DNA of 64,000 bases. It comes from Stappia sp. ES.058. Lineage in GTDB: Bacteria > Pseudomonadota > Alphaproteobacteria > Rhizobiales > Stappiaceae. The notes under the pieces were generated by a model. The model did no database searches. It had not been told where the DNA came from and worked only from the letters and a program-made list of their open reading frames with translations. Made by a program: the position numbers and the translations under genes. Shown here one piece after another: positions 1 through 8,737 of the stretch (position 1 is its first letter; each line of letters opens with the position of its first letter). The stretch spans positions 2,604,001 through 2,668,000 of the forward strand of contig NZ_LT629784.1 in assembly GCF_900105595.1 (NCBI RefSeq), given 5' to 3'.

Positions 1-137
1 GTTTGCGCCATCGCCGTCCCAACGCCAACGCCGGAAGGAGCGGCATAGCCGCCCTCCAGCATCAGGCCGGTCAGCTTGAGCGCAAGAAGCGCGCTGGCTG
101 CCAGCAACAGGACAGGGATGAGGCGAATAGGTGTCAC
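1..137 (-). CDS. MotE-like flagellar motor protein, N-terminal fragment
   Basis: Only the first 45 or so codons lie in the window; the gene runs off the left edge. It begins with a GTG whose last two bases are shared with the TGA of the DUF6468 gene (GTGA overlap), so translational coupling is likely. The visible residues are a hydrophobic signal/anchor (TPIRLIPVLLLAASALLALK) followed by LTGLMLEGGY, which is typical of the MotE-like (MgtE-N related) periplasmic proteins that follow fliL-fliM-DUF6468 in Rhizobiales. MotE is a chaperone for the MotC motor component. The assignment rests on gene order and the signal segment, because the diagnostic domain is outside the window. Confidence 0.6.
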   Translation of the reverse strand, partial: MTPIRLIPVLLLAASALLALKLTGLMLEGGYAAPSGVGVGTAMAQ

Positions 138-616
138 GCGGCCTGCTCCGCGGCGCGCTTGCGGAAATGCTCGAGACGGGCGGTGGCTTCCATCGCGGCG
201 GAGCGGATGTCGTTCGCGCGCATCGATCCAGGCCTTGCCGCATGCACCGGCTCGACAGGCGCCGGCATCGGCGGCACGGCGGCGGGCCTTGCTGCTTCCG
301 CGATCTGCGTGATGCGCTCAAGAACAGTGTTGCCGGTCACGATCTGATCCGAAAGCGTGCTCGACAGGCGCTCGGCCGCCACCAGACGCTCCCCGAGCGT
401 CCGGTCTGCCTCACCCGCCGTCGCCTTCAGGCCCAAAATGGCTCGCTCGGCGATTTCGGATGCGGTGATCAGCTCGGAAATGGTCGCACGCAGGCTTTCC
501 TCGTCCGCGCGCAGCCGCTTCAGCCGCTTGTTCAAAACCATGCAGTAACCGATGGTCACCACAAGCAACACGGCGACCAGGCTTTCGATGATCAGTCCAA
601 GGGGCAGCGTGCTCAT
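134..616 (-). CDS. DUF6468 flagellar-locus membrane protein
   Basis: A 160-residue protein beginning MSTLPLGLIIESLVAVLL. One transmembrane helix lies at about residues 6-28. It is followed by a charged, helical, probably coiled-coil cytoplasmic segment to about residue 115, a proline-rich stretch and a basic C-terminus. The start is chosen at 616 because the ATG overlaps the fliM stop (ATGA). Length, topology and position after fliM match the DUF6468 family found in alphaproteobacterial flagellar operons. No biochemical function is established that I can state. It is presumably co-transcribed with fliL and fliM and may act at the motor or switch. Confidence 0.75.
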   Translation of the reverse strand: MSTLPLGLIIESLVAVLLVVTIGYCMVLNKRLKRLRADEESLRATISELITASEIAERAILGLKATAGEADRTLGERLVAAERLSSTLSDQIVTGNTVLERITQIAEAARPAAVPPMPAPVEPVHAARPGSMRANDIRSAAMEATARLEHFRKRAAEQAA

Positions 617-1839
617 GTCGGGTCCATTTCCTTTTGCATGGCGCGCTCGAACGCGGCCAGGGTCATTTTCGGCTTCTGCAAGCCACGGTCGACGCGAACG
701 GCGATCGCATCCTCGTCCTTTCCCATCGTCCCTTGTGTCAGCGGAATCCCGCCGCATTTGATCGACACCGGGTCATTGGGCGAAACGTCGAAAAGAAGAG
801 TCTCGCCGACCTTGAGGTCCAGCACACGGCCCAGCGGCATGTGCGTCTCGTAGAGCACGGCATCGACATCGATCTCGGCTGCGTAGATCTCGGTGGCCAG
901 ATGGCCTTCCCAGATCGGGTCGCGGCCGAATTTCTCACCCATGAACATTTGCAGGAGCAGATCGCGGATCGGCTCGAGCGTTGCATAGGGCATCATGATT
1001 TCGATCTTGCCGCCGCGGTCTTCCATGTCGATCCGCAGCTCGACGAGGATGGCGGCATTGGCGGGACGCGAAATCGCCGCGAAACGGGGATTGGTCTCCA
1101 GCCGCTCCAGATTGAAATGCACCGGCGAGAGCGGCGAGAACGCCTGCTCCATGTCGTGCATGATAAGTTCGATCATCCGGCGAACGAGATTGGTCTCGAT
1201 CGTCGTGTAGGGACGCCCCTCCACCCGCACGGCCGACATGCCGCGCCCGCCGCCAAGAAGCACGTCGATGATCGAATAGATCAGGCTCGATTCAACCGTG
1301 CACAGACCGAAACCGTCCCATTCCTCGGCCTTGAAGACACCCAGAATGGCAGGAAGCGGGATCGAATTCAGATAGTCACCGAACCGCACCGACGAGATGC
1401 TGTCGAGAGACACCTCGACGTTGTCGGAAGTGAAGTTGCGCAAGCTGGTCGTGGTCAGCCGCACAAGGCGGTCGAACACGATCTCGAGCATCGGCAATCG
1501 CTCGTAGGAGACCATCGCCGAGTTGATGAGCGCACGAATGCCGCTCTGGTCGGCAGCGATCGTATCCTCGATGTTGAAGCCGAGGAGGTTGTCGATTTCT
1601 TCCTGATTGAGGATTCGGTCGGCGCCGCGCGTGGCGTTTTCAAGCTCGGGCTCGCTGTCGTCGATCATCGCCGCCCATTGGGCCGCCATGTCGTCGCCAC
1701 CGGCAACGCCCTGCTCTTCGAGCGCGGCGCCCCAGGCGGCGGCAAGATCGTCGTCGTCCTCGCCCTCGCCCTCGCCCTGCTCGGCCAGCGCCTCGCCCCA
1801 GGCTTCGTCGATATCGCCAAGATCGTCTTCGTCGGCCAT
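613..1839 (-). CDS. fliM: FliM, flagellar motor switch protein
   Basis: A 408-residue protein. After an acidic N-terminal extension comes ILNQEEIDNLLGF, the N-terminal FliM motif that binds phosphorylated CheY in the family. The CheC-like middle domain follows, then the C-terminal SpoA domain that contacts FliN. FliM forms the wall of the C-ring and couples chemotaxis signals to switching of rotation. The start at 1839 (MADEDDLGD) is preferred over an upstream in-frame extension that would cover the end of fliL. The extension contains three imperfect copies of an acidic/Trp/Ala motif (EAWGEALAEQ, AAWGAALEEQ, AAQWAAMIDD). It is the second gene of fliL-fliM-DUF6468-motE. Confidence 0.95.
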   Translation of the reverse strand: MADEDDLGDIDEAWGEALAEQGEGEGEDDDDLAAAWGAALEEQGVAGGDDMAAQWAAMIDDSEPELENATRGADRILNQEEIDNLLGFNIEDTIAADQSGIRALINSAMVSYERLPMLEIVFDRLVRLTTTSLRNFTSDNVEVSLDSISSVRFGDYLNSIPLPAILGVFKAEEWDGFGLCTVESSLIYSIIDVLLGGGRGMSAVRVEGRPYTTIETNLVRRMIELIMHDMEQAFSPLSPVHFNLERLETNPRFAAISRPANAAILVELRIDMEDRGGKIEIMMPYATLEPIRDLLLQMFMGEKFGRDPIWEGHLATEIYAAEIDVDAVLYETHMPLGRVLDLKVGETLLFDVSPNDPVSIKCGGIPLTQGTMGKDEDAIAVRVDRGLQKPKMTLAAFERAMQKEMDPT

Positions 1840-1852
1840 CGGCTGTTCGACC

Positions 1853-2356
1853 CTATTGAACCAGAATTTCCTTGAACAGCACGCCTTCAACGCGTGCCGG
1901 ATACACGGCCGTATTGATCCGTCGCAGCAACTCTTCCTTGAGTCGGAACAATCCGGAAGAGCCCTCGAGATCAGCAGGCCGCAATTCGCGCAAATAAACC
2001 TGGAAAGCATCCAGGATGCGCGGCAGATAAGGCTCGATCTGATTGACCGCCGCCTTGTCCGCAACCTCGAGCGCGATCCGGACCTTGAGATAGGCCGCAC
2101 GCCCGTCGGTCGAAAGGTTAACGGTCATCTCGGGAAGATCGTAGAAAACCACTGGCCGCTGCTCGACCACGGGCTCTCCCCCTGGCTCGACCAGCGCGGG
2201 GGCTGCATCGAGCAGTCCCAGGAAGTAGGCCGCACCGCCGCCCGCGAGCAGCAGCGCGAGGCCGCCCGCCCCAAGGATGATCAGCTTTTTCTTGCCGCCG
2301 CCAGAGGCCTTGGTGCCTTCGGCCTGTGTATCGGCTGCGTCCGCATCCGCCGTCAT
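1853..2356 (-). CDS. fliL: FliL, basal-body-associated stator regulator
   Basis: A 167-residue protein with a Lys-rich cytoplasmic tail, one transmembrane helix at about residues 24-49 and a periplasmic FliL domain ending VLFKEILVQ. The conserved segment around VVFYDLPEMTVNLSTDGR is typical of the family. FliL surrounds the stator units and supports motor torque. The stop lies 13 bases before the fliM start, which indicates one operon. In Caulobacter fliLM is a class II operon activated directly by CtrA, and a CtrA-like box lies 61 bases upstream here. Confidence 0.95.
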   Translation of the reverse strand: MTADADAADTQAEGTKASGGGKKKLIILGAGGLALLLAGGGAAYFLGLLDAAPALVEPGGEPVVEQRPVVFYDLPEMTVNLSTDGRAAYLKVRIALEVADKAAVNQIEPYLPRILDAFQVYLRELRPADLEGSSGLFRLKEELLRRINTAVYPARVEGVLFKEILVQ

Positions 2357-2416
2357 TGTGGATCTCTTTCGCTGCGCTTCCCTCCCGCGCGTGTATGATT
2401 TCTAAAGCCGAAATGG

Positions 2417-2431
2417 TTAACGAGAGGTTAC
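2417..2431 (-). promoter_or_regulatory. CtrA-like box upstream of fliL
   Basis: TTAA-CGAGAGG-TTAC matches the CtrA consensus TTAA-N7-TTAA in seven of eight positions. It lies about 61 bases upstream of the fliL start, in the 279-base divergent space between fliL and flgF. CtrA control of fliLM is known in Caulobacter; here it is inferred from the motif only. Confidence 0.55.
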
Positions 2432-2552
2432 CGGATCGTTAACGACTTGCAGAATGCGGCAGTTTTTGCCGACCGGTAGGAAAACCACGACGCTTCTGCC
2501 GGGCGTCCGCCGGCGCCAATCGGATTTTCCCTTTGTTTTCAAGGCAAGACGG

Positions 2553-2571
2553 TTTGGCACGCTCCCTGCTT
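2553..2571 (+). promoter_or_regulatory. Sigma-54 promoter of flgFGAH
   Basis: TTTGGCACGCTCCCTGCTTT has the invariant GG (2556-2557), ten bases, then GC (2568-2569), and the TGGCAC form of the -24 element. Transcription would start near 2581, about 55 bases before flgF. The same arrangement precedes flgI and flgE in this window, which supports a shared RpoN-dependent class. Confidence 0.8.
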
Positions 2572-2635
2572 TAGGGTTAACGGGCGCCAGGTCTGGGGAG
2601 ACGGGCGCTCGCCGGGGAGCATAGGAACGGATCCA

Positions 2636-3373
2636 ATGGAGAACGCCCTTTTGATCGGGCTGTCGCGTCAGGCGGCCCTTCGAAACCAGTTGAACGTGGT
2701 GGCCAACAACCTGGCCAACATGAACACCAACGGCTACAAGACGCAGCAGCTCCTGTTCGAGGAGTATCTGATGCCGGTTGCCGAAGCGCGCCAGTTTCAG
2801 CAAGGCGACCAGGAATTTTCCTATGTCGTCGACTACGGGATGGCGTCGAATTTCGAACCCGGCTCGATCTCTCTGACCGGCAACGCCTTCGACGTCGCAC
2901 TGGAAGGCTCCGGCTACCTTGTCGTCGACACACCGGGCGGCGAGCGCTACACCCGCGCCGGCGCAATGCACCTCGACCCCAACGGCCAGCTCGTCACATC
3001 GGATGGACTTGCGGTTCAAGGCGAAGGCGGCCCGCTGACCTTCACGGCGGAAGACACCAACATCTCAATCGCCAAGGACGGCACGATCTCCTCCTCCCTC
3101 GGAGTGAAGGGCCGGCTGCGCGTCGTCGCCTTTGAGGACAACCAGCGGCTCGAGCGCATCGGCGCAAATCTCTACACCGGCGAGAACCCGGTGCCGGCCG
3201 AACAGGTCCGGGTCCTCCAGGGCGCGATCGAGAAGTCGAATGTCTCCGGCGTCGCCGAGGTAAGCCGCATGATCGAAATCACACGAAACTACACCGCCGT
3301 GTCGAAGATGATGTCCGACAACGAGGACCTTCGCAAAAAGGCAATCGAGCGTCTCGGCTCGGTTCAGGCCTAA
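2636..3373 (+). CDS. flgF: FlgF, proximal rod protein
   Basis: A 245-residue rod protein of the FlgE/F/G family. The N-terminal motif NQLNVVANNLANMNTNGYK is the flagella basal-body rod signature. The C-terminal rod/hook domain includes the helical region EVSRMIEITRNYTAVSKMM, and the segment QEFSYVVDYG is characteristic of FlgF. It forms the proximal rod and is exported by the flagellar type III system without a cleaved signal. It is first in flgF-flgG-flgA-flgH, behind a sigma-54 promoter, and is 24 bases upstream of flgG. Confidence 0.95.
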   Translation: MENALLIGLSRQAALRNQLNVVANNLANMNTNGYKTQQLLFEEYLMPVAEARQFQQGDQEFSYVVDYGMASNFEPGSISLTGNAFDVALEGSGYLVVDTPGGERYTRAGAMHLDPNGQLVTSDGLAVQGEGGPLTFTAEDTNISIAKDGTISSSLGVKGRLRVVAFEDNQRLERIGANLYTGENPVPAEQVRVLQGAIEKSNVSGVAEVSRMIEITRNYTAVSKMMSDNEDLRKKAIERLGSVQA

Positions 3374-3397
3374 GGCAGCGCAGAAAGGACACACGCG

Positions 3398-4180
3398 ATG
3401 AAGGCACTTCATATCGCAGCGACCGGCATGCGGGCCCAGGAGCTCAATGTCGAAGTCATCTCGAACAACGTCGCCAACATGCGCACGACGGGCTACAAGC
3501 GCCAGCGTGCCGACTTCCAGGATCTGCTCTACCAGAACCTGCGGCGGATGGGCACCAACTCTTCCGCCAACGGCACGATCGTTCCGACCGGCGTGCAGAT
3601 CGGCTCGGGCGTCAAGACCGCATCGACCGCACGCATCATGAGCCAGGGCAACCTCAGCCAGACCGGCAAGGAACTGGACGTTGCCGTGCGCGGCGAAGGT
3701 TTCTTCCAGATCCAGCTCCCCGACGGCGGCGAAGCCTATACACGCGACGGCTCCTTCGAACGCGACGCCAACGGCCAGTTGGTGACCGTCGACGGATATG
3801 CCGTGGCGCCGGGCATCGTCATTCCCCAGGACGCGCGAGATGTCACCATCAGCGCCGACGGTCAGGTTCAGGTTCTGGACGCCAACAATGCAATCCAGCA
3901 GCTCGGTCAGCTTCAACTCGCCCGCTTCGTCAACAAGTCCGGTCTGGAAGCCATCGGCGACAACCTGTTCCTGGAGACGGAATCGAGCGGCGCCGCCGTG
4001 GTCGGCAACCCGGCGGACGCAGGTTTCGGCGATCTCATGCAAAACCACCTGGAAATGGCCAACGTCGAAGCGGTCGGAGAAATCTCCGACCTGATCGCCG
4101 CCCAGCGCGCCTACGAGATGAACTCGCGCATCATCAAGGCCGCCGACGAAATGTCGGCAACCACCTCGAACCTGCGCTGA
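3398..4180 (+). CDS. flgG: FlgG, distal rod protein
   Basis: A 260-residue protein with the rod signature (LNVEVISNNVANMRTTGYKR) and the FlgG-typical insertion around NLRRMGTNSSANGTIVPTG. The C-terminal helix AQRAYEMNSRIIKAADEM is also typical of FlgG. It polymerises into the distal rod that spans the periplasm inside the P- and L-rings. The normal family length is about 260 residues. A clear ribosome site (AAAGGA) precedes the ATG. It is second in the flgFGAH operon. Confidence 0.96.
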   Translation: MKALHIAATGMRAQELNVEVISNNVANMRTTGYKRQRADFQDLLYQNLRRMGTNSSANGTIVPTGVQIGSGVKTASTARIMSQGNLSQTGKELDVAVRGEGFFQIQLPDGGEAYTRDGSFERDANGQLVTVDGYAVAPGIVIPQDARDVTISADGQVQVLDANNAIQQLGQLQLARFVNKSGLEAIGDNLFLETESSGAAVVGNPADAGFGDLMQNHLEMANVEAVGEISDLIAAQRAYEMNSRIIKAADEMSATTSNLR

Positions 4181-4209
4181 CGCGCAACCGGATGATGAGG
4201 AGCCCCGTG

Positions 4210-5175
4210 ATGATCCGCCAGACCCTGATCGCTGCCGCAGTCCTGTTCCTGGCCGCCGGCCAGGCCATCGCGGCCGGTGCGCTGCGATCCCATGTTGCCG
4301 TCACCGCCGATGTCGTCACGGTCGGCGATTTCTATCCCGACGCCGGGCGCTTCGCGACGACCCCGTTGTTTCGCGCACCGGACCTCGGCACCAGCGGGCC
4401 CGTGCCGGCCGCGGTGGTGGCCGACCGGGCGCGGGCCGCAGGCTACCTCGACGCGCAAACCGACGGCCTGCGTCATGTCGTTGTCGAGCGGCTTGCCGTG
4501 ACGATCGGCATGCCGCAACTGGAGGCCGCCGTTCGCGAGGCCCTTGCCGCGCGCTATCCGGACGCCGAGCATGACCTGCTCGAGGTTTCCTTGCGCGGCT
4601 TTCCCGGAACCCTTCAAGCCGCTACCGGAACACATGATCCCGTCTCCGTCACCTCGGTGACCTGGCGCCGCGCGTCCGGACAGCTGACCGCAAGCCTTCG
4701 CATCAACGCCGGCACACAAAGCCGGACCGCGAACCTCACGGGCCGCGCGATGGAAATGGCGCAGGTCTACGCCCTCGCCCGACCGCTTGATCGTGGCGCC
4801 GTGGTGCGCGCGGGCGACCTGATCGTCAAGAACGTGCCGCGCACCCGTCTCACGGCCCGTCATGTCGAAAACCCCGAGGAGGTCGTCGGCCTCGCCGCGC
4901 GTCGCGGCATCCAGGCGGATCGCCCGTTGCGCGAAGCGGACTTCGAGCCGCCCCTTCTTGTGAAGCGCGGTTCCAAGGTCACGCTGGTGTTCAAGACAGC
5001 GGGCCTCACACTGACGACCATCGGCCGGGCCCTCGCCAACGGCGCCGAAGGCGACATCGTCGACATTCTCAACCTTCAGTCCCGCAGGACCGTTTCCGGC
5101 ATCGTTCGAGCCCATGACCAGGTCGAGGTCGGGCTCGTTCACCGCCGCATCGCACAGCTTCAGGAGACGAACTGA
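4210..5175 (+). CDS. flgA: FlgA, P-ring assembly chaperone
   Basis: A 321-residue periplasmic protein with a Sec signal peptide (MIRQTLIAAAVLFLAAGQ...) and a C-terminal SAF/ChapFlgA domain (about residues 190-315; RAGDLIVKNVPRTRLTARHV...). FlgA helps FlgI polymerise into the P-ring. I choose the ATG at 4210 because GAGGAG lies seven bases before it. The upstream ATG at 4192 lacks a ribosome site and would spoil the signal peptide. Its TGA shares its last base with the flgH ATG. Confidence 0.93.
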   Translation: MIRQTLIAAAVLFLAAGQAIAAGALRSHVAVTADVVTVGDFYPDAGRFATTPLFRAPDLGTSGPVPAAVVADRARAAGYLDAQTDGLRHVVVERLAVTIGMPQLEAAVREALAARYPDAEHDLLEVSLRGFPGTLQAATGTHDPVSVTSVTWRRASGQLTASLRINAGTQSRTANLTGRAMEMAQVYALARPLDRGAVVRAGDLIVKNVPRTRLTARHVENPEEVVGLAARRGIQADRPLREADFEPPLLVKRGSKVTLVFKTAGLTLTTIGRALANGAEGDIVDILNLQSRRTVSGIVRAHDQVEVGLVHRRIAQLQETN

Positions 5176-5927
5176 TGGCCTCCGCCCCCCGTTTCGCCCG
5201 TACGGCGCTCGCCGCGTCGCTCGCCCTGCTCGTCACCGCCTGCGGTGCGGCCGACCGCCTGTCGAACGTCGGCAAGGCACCGCCCCTCACCGCGATCCAG
5301 GACCCGACGACAACACCGGGCTACCGCCCGGTCCAGATGCCGATGCCAACGCCCCAGTCGGTCCACTACAATTCGAATTCGCTGTGGCGCTCGGGCGCCC
5401 GCGCCTTCTTCAAGGACCAGCGCGCGGCCCGGGTCGGCGACATTCTCACGGTTCTGGTCACGATTTCCGACAAGGCGGAATTCGACAACCAGACTGCCCG
5501 CAGCCGCTCCGGCTCCAATGCGAGCGGCACCGGCGGCGCTGTCGGAACGGCGATCAACACCCTGTTCCTTCCCGCCGGCACATCCTCCAACAACCTCGTG
5601 TCGGCCGAAGGCGAAACCAGCTTCCAGGGCAGCGGAACGGTGGACCGCGAGGAAAAGCTGCAGACCAAGGTCGCAGCCGTCGTCACCCAGATCCTGCCGA
5701 ACGGAAACATGGTGATCGAGGGCCGTCAGGAGGTCCGGGTGAATTTCGAAGTGCGCGAACTGATCGTCGCCGGCGTGGTTCGTCCCGAGGACATCGCCGC
5801 CAACAACACCATCGAAAGCGAGAAGATCGCGGAAGCCCGGATCGGATACGGCGGGCGCGGCCAGATCACCGACGTTCAGCAACCGCGATACGGCAACCAG
5901 GTTCTCGACATCGTGCTGCCGTTCTGA
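5175..5927 (+). CDS. flgH: FlgH, L-ring lipoprotein
   Basis: A 250-residue outer-membrane lipoprotein with a signal peptide ending in the lipobox LVTAC near residue 23. The FlgH domain follows, with SLWRSGARAFFKDQRA, LTVLVTISDKAEF, the small-residue-rich loop and GNMVIEGRQEVRVNFE. It ends in YGNQVLDIVLPF, typical of the family. It forms the L-ring around the distal rod. The start overlaps the flgA stop by one base (TGATG), so coupling is likely. It is last in the operon and is followed by an intrinsic terminator. Confidence 0.96.
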   Translation: MASAPRFARTALAASLALLVTACGAADRLSNVGKAPPLTAIQDPTTTPGYRPVQMPMPTPQSVHYNSNSLWRSGARAFFKDQRAARVGDILTVLVTISDKAEFDNQTARSRSGSNASGTGGAVGTAINTLFLPAGTSSNNLVSAEGETSFQGSGTVDREEKLQTKVAAVVTQILPNGNMVIEGRQEVRVNFEVRELIVAGVVRPEDIAANNTIESEKIAEARIGYGGRGQITDVQQPRYGNQVLDIVLPF

Positions 5928-6018
5928 CGGCAGCGTGACCACGGGCCGCGCGCGGGCTCCCCAGCTTTGCGCGGCTCGTCTCCCCAGCCGGACCATTGCT
6001 CCCCAGGCACGGACGGCG

Positions 6019-6069
6019 AACGGGCACGGTTCCTCTGCTCCCCGGCAGGCCGTGCCCGTTGCATTTTTT
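6019..6069 (+). terminator. Terminator of flgFGAH
   Basis: A perfect 11-base-pair stem (AACGGGCACGG / CCGTGCCCGTT) with a 20-base loop is followed by GCATTTTTT. It lies about 90 bases after the flgH stop on the plus strand. Confidence 0.8.
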
Positions 6070-6089
6070 GAAAGACCCCGTGGTCTGCG

Positions 6090-7277
6090 TCAACCGAACG
6101 CGCGGTGACCGACCTCAAGCGGGCGCGTCTCGCGGTCGAGCGGATGAATGCCATTCAAGAGACAATCATTCGCCAGCCTCGTCTCCGGCCCCCTGGACGA
6201 GCGCTGTGATCCGAACACAGGGTTGAGCACCATGTCGCGAAAGGCGGCGAACAGGCGCGGATCGAGTTTGCCCTTCATGCCCGCCATTTCCGTAATCGCC
6301 AGGCGCGGCGTCATACCGGCCTTGTAGGCCCGGGTTTCGCGCAACGCGGAATATATGTCGACGATCGTCAGCATGCGAACCAGCGGGCAGATCTGGCCAC
6401 CGGCCAGTCCGTCCGGATATCCGGTGCCGTCGAGATATTCATGGTGGCTTCGCGCAGCTGCGATCACCAGAGGTTGCGCGCCACTGCCCTTGCGCAAGGC
6501 CTTCGCGCCGCGCAAGGGATGCGTCATGATCGCCCGCCGCTCCTGCTCGCTGAGCGGCCCGGCCTTCTCCAGAATACCGATGGGGATGAACAGCTTGCCG
6601 ACATCGTGCAGGAGGCTGGCCTTGGTGAAGAGCAAGGTGTCGCTCGCCGACAGCCCGAGGCTCCGGGCGAAAGCGTCCGCATAGCCGGCGACCATCAGCA
6701 CATGTCGGCACGTCTGGCTGTGGTGCATCTCCACCGCATTGATCCACTCGACAAGGCCGACGCATTCAATGGCAGCGCCAATGTTTCGGGAACTGTCGCT
6801 GAGGAGACGCAACGGCAGCGGCCCGTCTTCGCGCATGGCCGCCGCGACCTGCTGAAACAGCGTACCGGTGGTATTGATGGTCTCGATCACCTGCTCGGGA
6901 TAACCGTCCAGCCGGTTCGCGAGATCCCGGTTCAAGATGCACTGGATCGCCGCGAGCACATCCTCGAGCGGCTGGTGAGCGGCGATGACCCGACCGATAC
7001 CGACGGATTCGGCCTGTACGATGCCGGCGCGCTCGCTTCCCTTGGCGACATAGACGCAGTCGTCCCGCCGGCGGAGCTCGTCGCAGGCGTCCTCGATCCG
7101 AGCGACGTCGTGAAGGTTCCTGAGTGCGGCATGCACAACCATCACCCGCGCGGATGAAACGTGTTCGGGCCCGATTCCCGATGCCGAAACCCGTGCCACG
7201 CTGAACATCGCCGCGGCCCTGGTCACAATCGCCGGTGTCTCTGTCTTGTCGTCGAGAACGAAAAGTACATCGATCAT
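6090..7277 (-). CDS. HD-GYP domain protein, probable c-di-GMP phosphodiesterase
   Basis: A 395-residue protein from the ATG at 7277 (MIDVLFVLDD). An in-frame ATG at 7322 would add 15 residues, but a GGGAGG site sits nearer the internal start. Residues 1-125 look like a degenerate receiver-type domain. The C-terminal HD-GYP domain shows HD at 224-225 (LLHDVGKLF) and HHEYLDGTGYPDGL at about 278-291, so the metal-binding and GYP motifs are intact. The family hydrolyses c-di-GMP. Its place within the flagellar island suggests control of motility, which is an inference. It is monocistronic and convergent with flgH. Confidence 0.85.
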   Translation of the reverse strand: MIDVLFVLDDKTETPAIVTRAAAMFSVARVSASGIGPEHVSSARVMVVHAALRNLHDVARIEDACDELRRRDDCVYVAKGSERAGIVQAESVGIGRVIAAHQPLEDVLAAIQCILNRDLANRLDGYPEQVIETINTTGTLFQQVAAAMREDGPLPLRLLSDSSRNIGAAIECVGLVEWINAVEMHHSQTCRHVLMVAGYADAFARSLGLSASDTLLFTKASLLHDVGKLFIPIGILEKAGPLSEQERRAIMTHPLRGAKALRKGSGAQPLVIAAARSHHEYLDGTGYPDGLAGGQICPLVRMLTIVDIYSALRETRAYKAGMTPRLAITEMAGMKGKLDPRLFAAFRDMVLNPVFGSQRSSRGPETRLANDCLLNGIHPLDRETRPLEVGHRAFG

Positions 7278-7432
7278 CACTTTCGCACCAACCTCCCTCA
7301 ACGGCAACGCAGGAAACAACATGCCTTTCCGGTCATTGGGAGCAATTACAACAGTTCTCTCTTGTCGAACTCTTAATTCAATCCTTCAAAAATGGATCGA
7401 TCTGCGGAACAACACTGCTTCAATTTTGAATA

Positions 7433-7464
7433 AAATAAAAAAAAGACCCGGAAAACCGGGCCTT
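7433..7464 (-). terminator. Terminator downstream of dksA
   Basis: The stem AAGACCCGG / CCGGGCCTT (one mismatch, AAAA loop) is preceded on the plus strand by a long A/T tract, which becomes the U-run of a minus-strand transcript. It lies about 60 bases beyond the dksA stop. Confidence 0.8.
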
Positions 7465-7524
7465 GAGTCCTGCATCGATCAGTCTGTGGTTTGCGCGACC
7501 CGGTCAGAGCCACATCGAAAATCG

Positions 7525-7941
7525 TCAATCGTCACGATACACCTTTTCGCGGCGCTCGTGGGCTTCCTGCGCCTCCAGCGACAACGTCGCGATCGGACGA
7601 GCCTCAAGCCGCTTGAGCGAGATCGGCTCTCCCGTTTCGATGCAGTATCCGTATGATCCGTCAACGATCCGATCAAGCGCGGCATCGATCTTTGCAATCA
7701 GCTTGCGCTGTCTGTCGCGCGCCCTGAGTTCAATGGACCGGTCCGTCTCCGACGACGCCCGATCCGCAATGTCAGCGTGATTCTGGCTCTCCTCCTGGAG
7801 GTTCGCCAGCGTCTCGCGGCTCTCCTTCAGAAGGTCTTCCTTCCACCGAATAAGCTTGTTTCGGAAATACTCGCGCTGACGCTCATTCATGAAGAGCTCG
7901 TCCTCGCTGGGACGATACTCGGCATCCAGCTCAACCGTCAT
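7525..7941 (-). CDS. dksA: DksA-type RNA polymerase regulator
   Basis: A 138-residue protein with the DksA layout: an N-terminal segment, a long coiled coil (LIRWKEDLLKESRETLANLQ ... ADRASSETDRSIELRARDRQ) with the acidic tip, and the C-terminal globular domain YGYCIETGEPISLKRLEARP. The zinc-finger cysteines are mostly replaced: only the first Cys is present and the others are Thr, Ser and Ala. This matches the cysteine-poor DksA forms of Alphaproteobacteria. DksA binds the RNA polymerase secondary channel and acts with ppGpp in the stringent response. It is followed by a strong terminator. Its location in the flagellar island fits growth control of motility, but that is inference. Confidence 0.93.
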   Translation of the reverse strand: MTVELDAEYRPSEDELFMNERQREYFRNKLIRWKEDLLKESRETLANLQEESQNHADIADRASSETDRSIELRARDRQRKLIAKIDAALDRIVDGSYGYCIETGEPISLKRLEARPIATLSLEAQEAHERREKVYRDD

Positions 7942-8130
7942 GTCCTACTCCGGCTCCCGTTAGGCCGCGCGGAATATAGCGGTACGAGCCTCAAACGACA
8001 ACGCCACGTAAGCGGAAAATACTATCATTTTTTTGTCATGTTTTTCAGTTAGTTGATCGGAAATCCAACACAGGCGCGCGCATTTTGGTGCAACGCGACG
8101 CCACGTTGTCCGCGTCCCGGCGGAAATTGC

Positions 8131-8550
8131 CTAGGCATCGAAACGGCCGAGCTTGGCCAGTTCCACCTTCGCCCGAAGCTCGATCTCGTCGATGACGCCT
8201 TCGAGTTCCTGATCGCCACTGTCGGCACGTTTCGACAGCATCGCGACAATCCGGTCGAGGCGCTCCGCCGACACGCGACCGCCGAGCAGATCCGCCTTCA
8301 GCGATTCCATGCCGTCCAGCAGGTCGTTTCCGCGTGCCACCGCCTTGCGCCGGCCGACAAGCGGGTCATCGACCTCCTGCAGCGCCAGGAGCGCACCGAT
8401 CCCGGCAATGGAGGCTGCGGCACCGCTTCCCGCCGAGGCAGCCGCGCGCTCGCCCGAGGAGACGGTGAACCCGCCGCCACTCTCGCCGTCGCGCTTCTTC
8501 ACGCTGCGCCCCTTCACGCCGGAGGCAGGCGTATACCCTGAGATCTTCAT
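8131..8550 (-). CDS. fliX: FliX, class II flagellar assembly regulator
   Basis: A 139-residue protein beginning MKISGYTPASGVKGRSVKK. A Gly/Ala-rich linker is followed by the conserved GIGALLALQEVDDPLVGRRK and the helical C-terminal part. In Caulobacter FliX links completion of the early basal body to activation of the sigma-54 regulator FlbD. The start at 8550 is preferred over an upstream ATG at 8595 because it matches the family N-terminus. It is divergent from flgI, which has a sigma-54 promoter, as expected for a FliX/FlbD-controlled target. A CtrA-like box lies 59 bases upstream. Confidence 0.92.
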   Translation of the reverse strand: MKISGYTPASGVKGRSVKKRDGESGGGFTVSSGERAAASAGSGAAASIAGIGALLALQEVDDPLVGRRKAVARGNDLLDGMESLKADLLGGRVSAERLDRIVAMLSKRADSGDQELEGVIDEIELRAKVELAKLGRFDA

Positions 8551-8608
8551 GTGAGGAAACCCGTGGTCTGATCGGCACTGTGCATAGGTACACAATTTTC
8601 CGAGTTGG

Positions 8609-8623
8609 TAAACGAAGCGTTAA
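8609..8623 (-). promoter_or_regulatory. CtrA-like box upstream of fliX
   Basis: TAAA-CGAAGCG-TTAA on the plus strand (TTAA-N7-TTTA on the minus strand) is one base off the CtrA consensus. It lies about 59 bases before fliX, the same distance as the box before fliL. Confidence 0.5.
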
Positions 8624-8737
8624 CAAGGCGGCAATTTTTGCCCCTCTCAAGATGGCGCGCGGTGGCCGTTTCGGCGCGACATTCTATTTTATTCATAAAA
8701 ATCATATAGTTGTCGAATTATTGCCAAACCCCTTACG

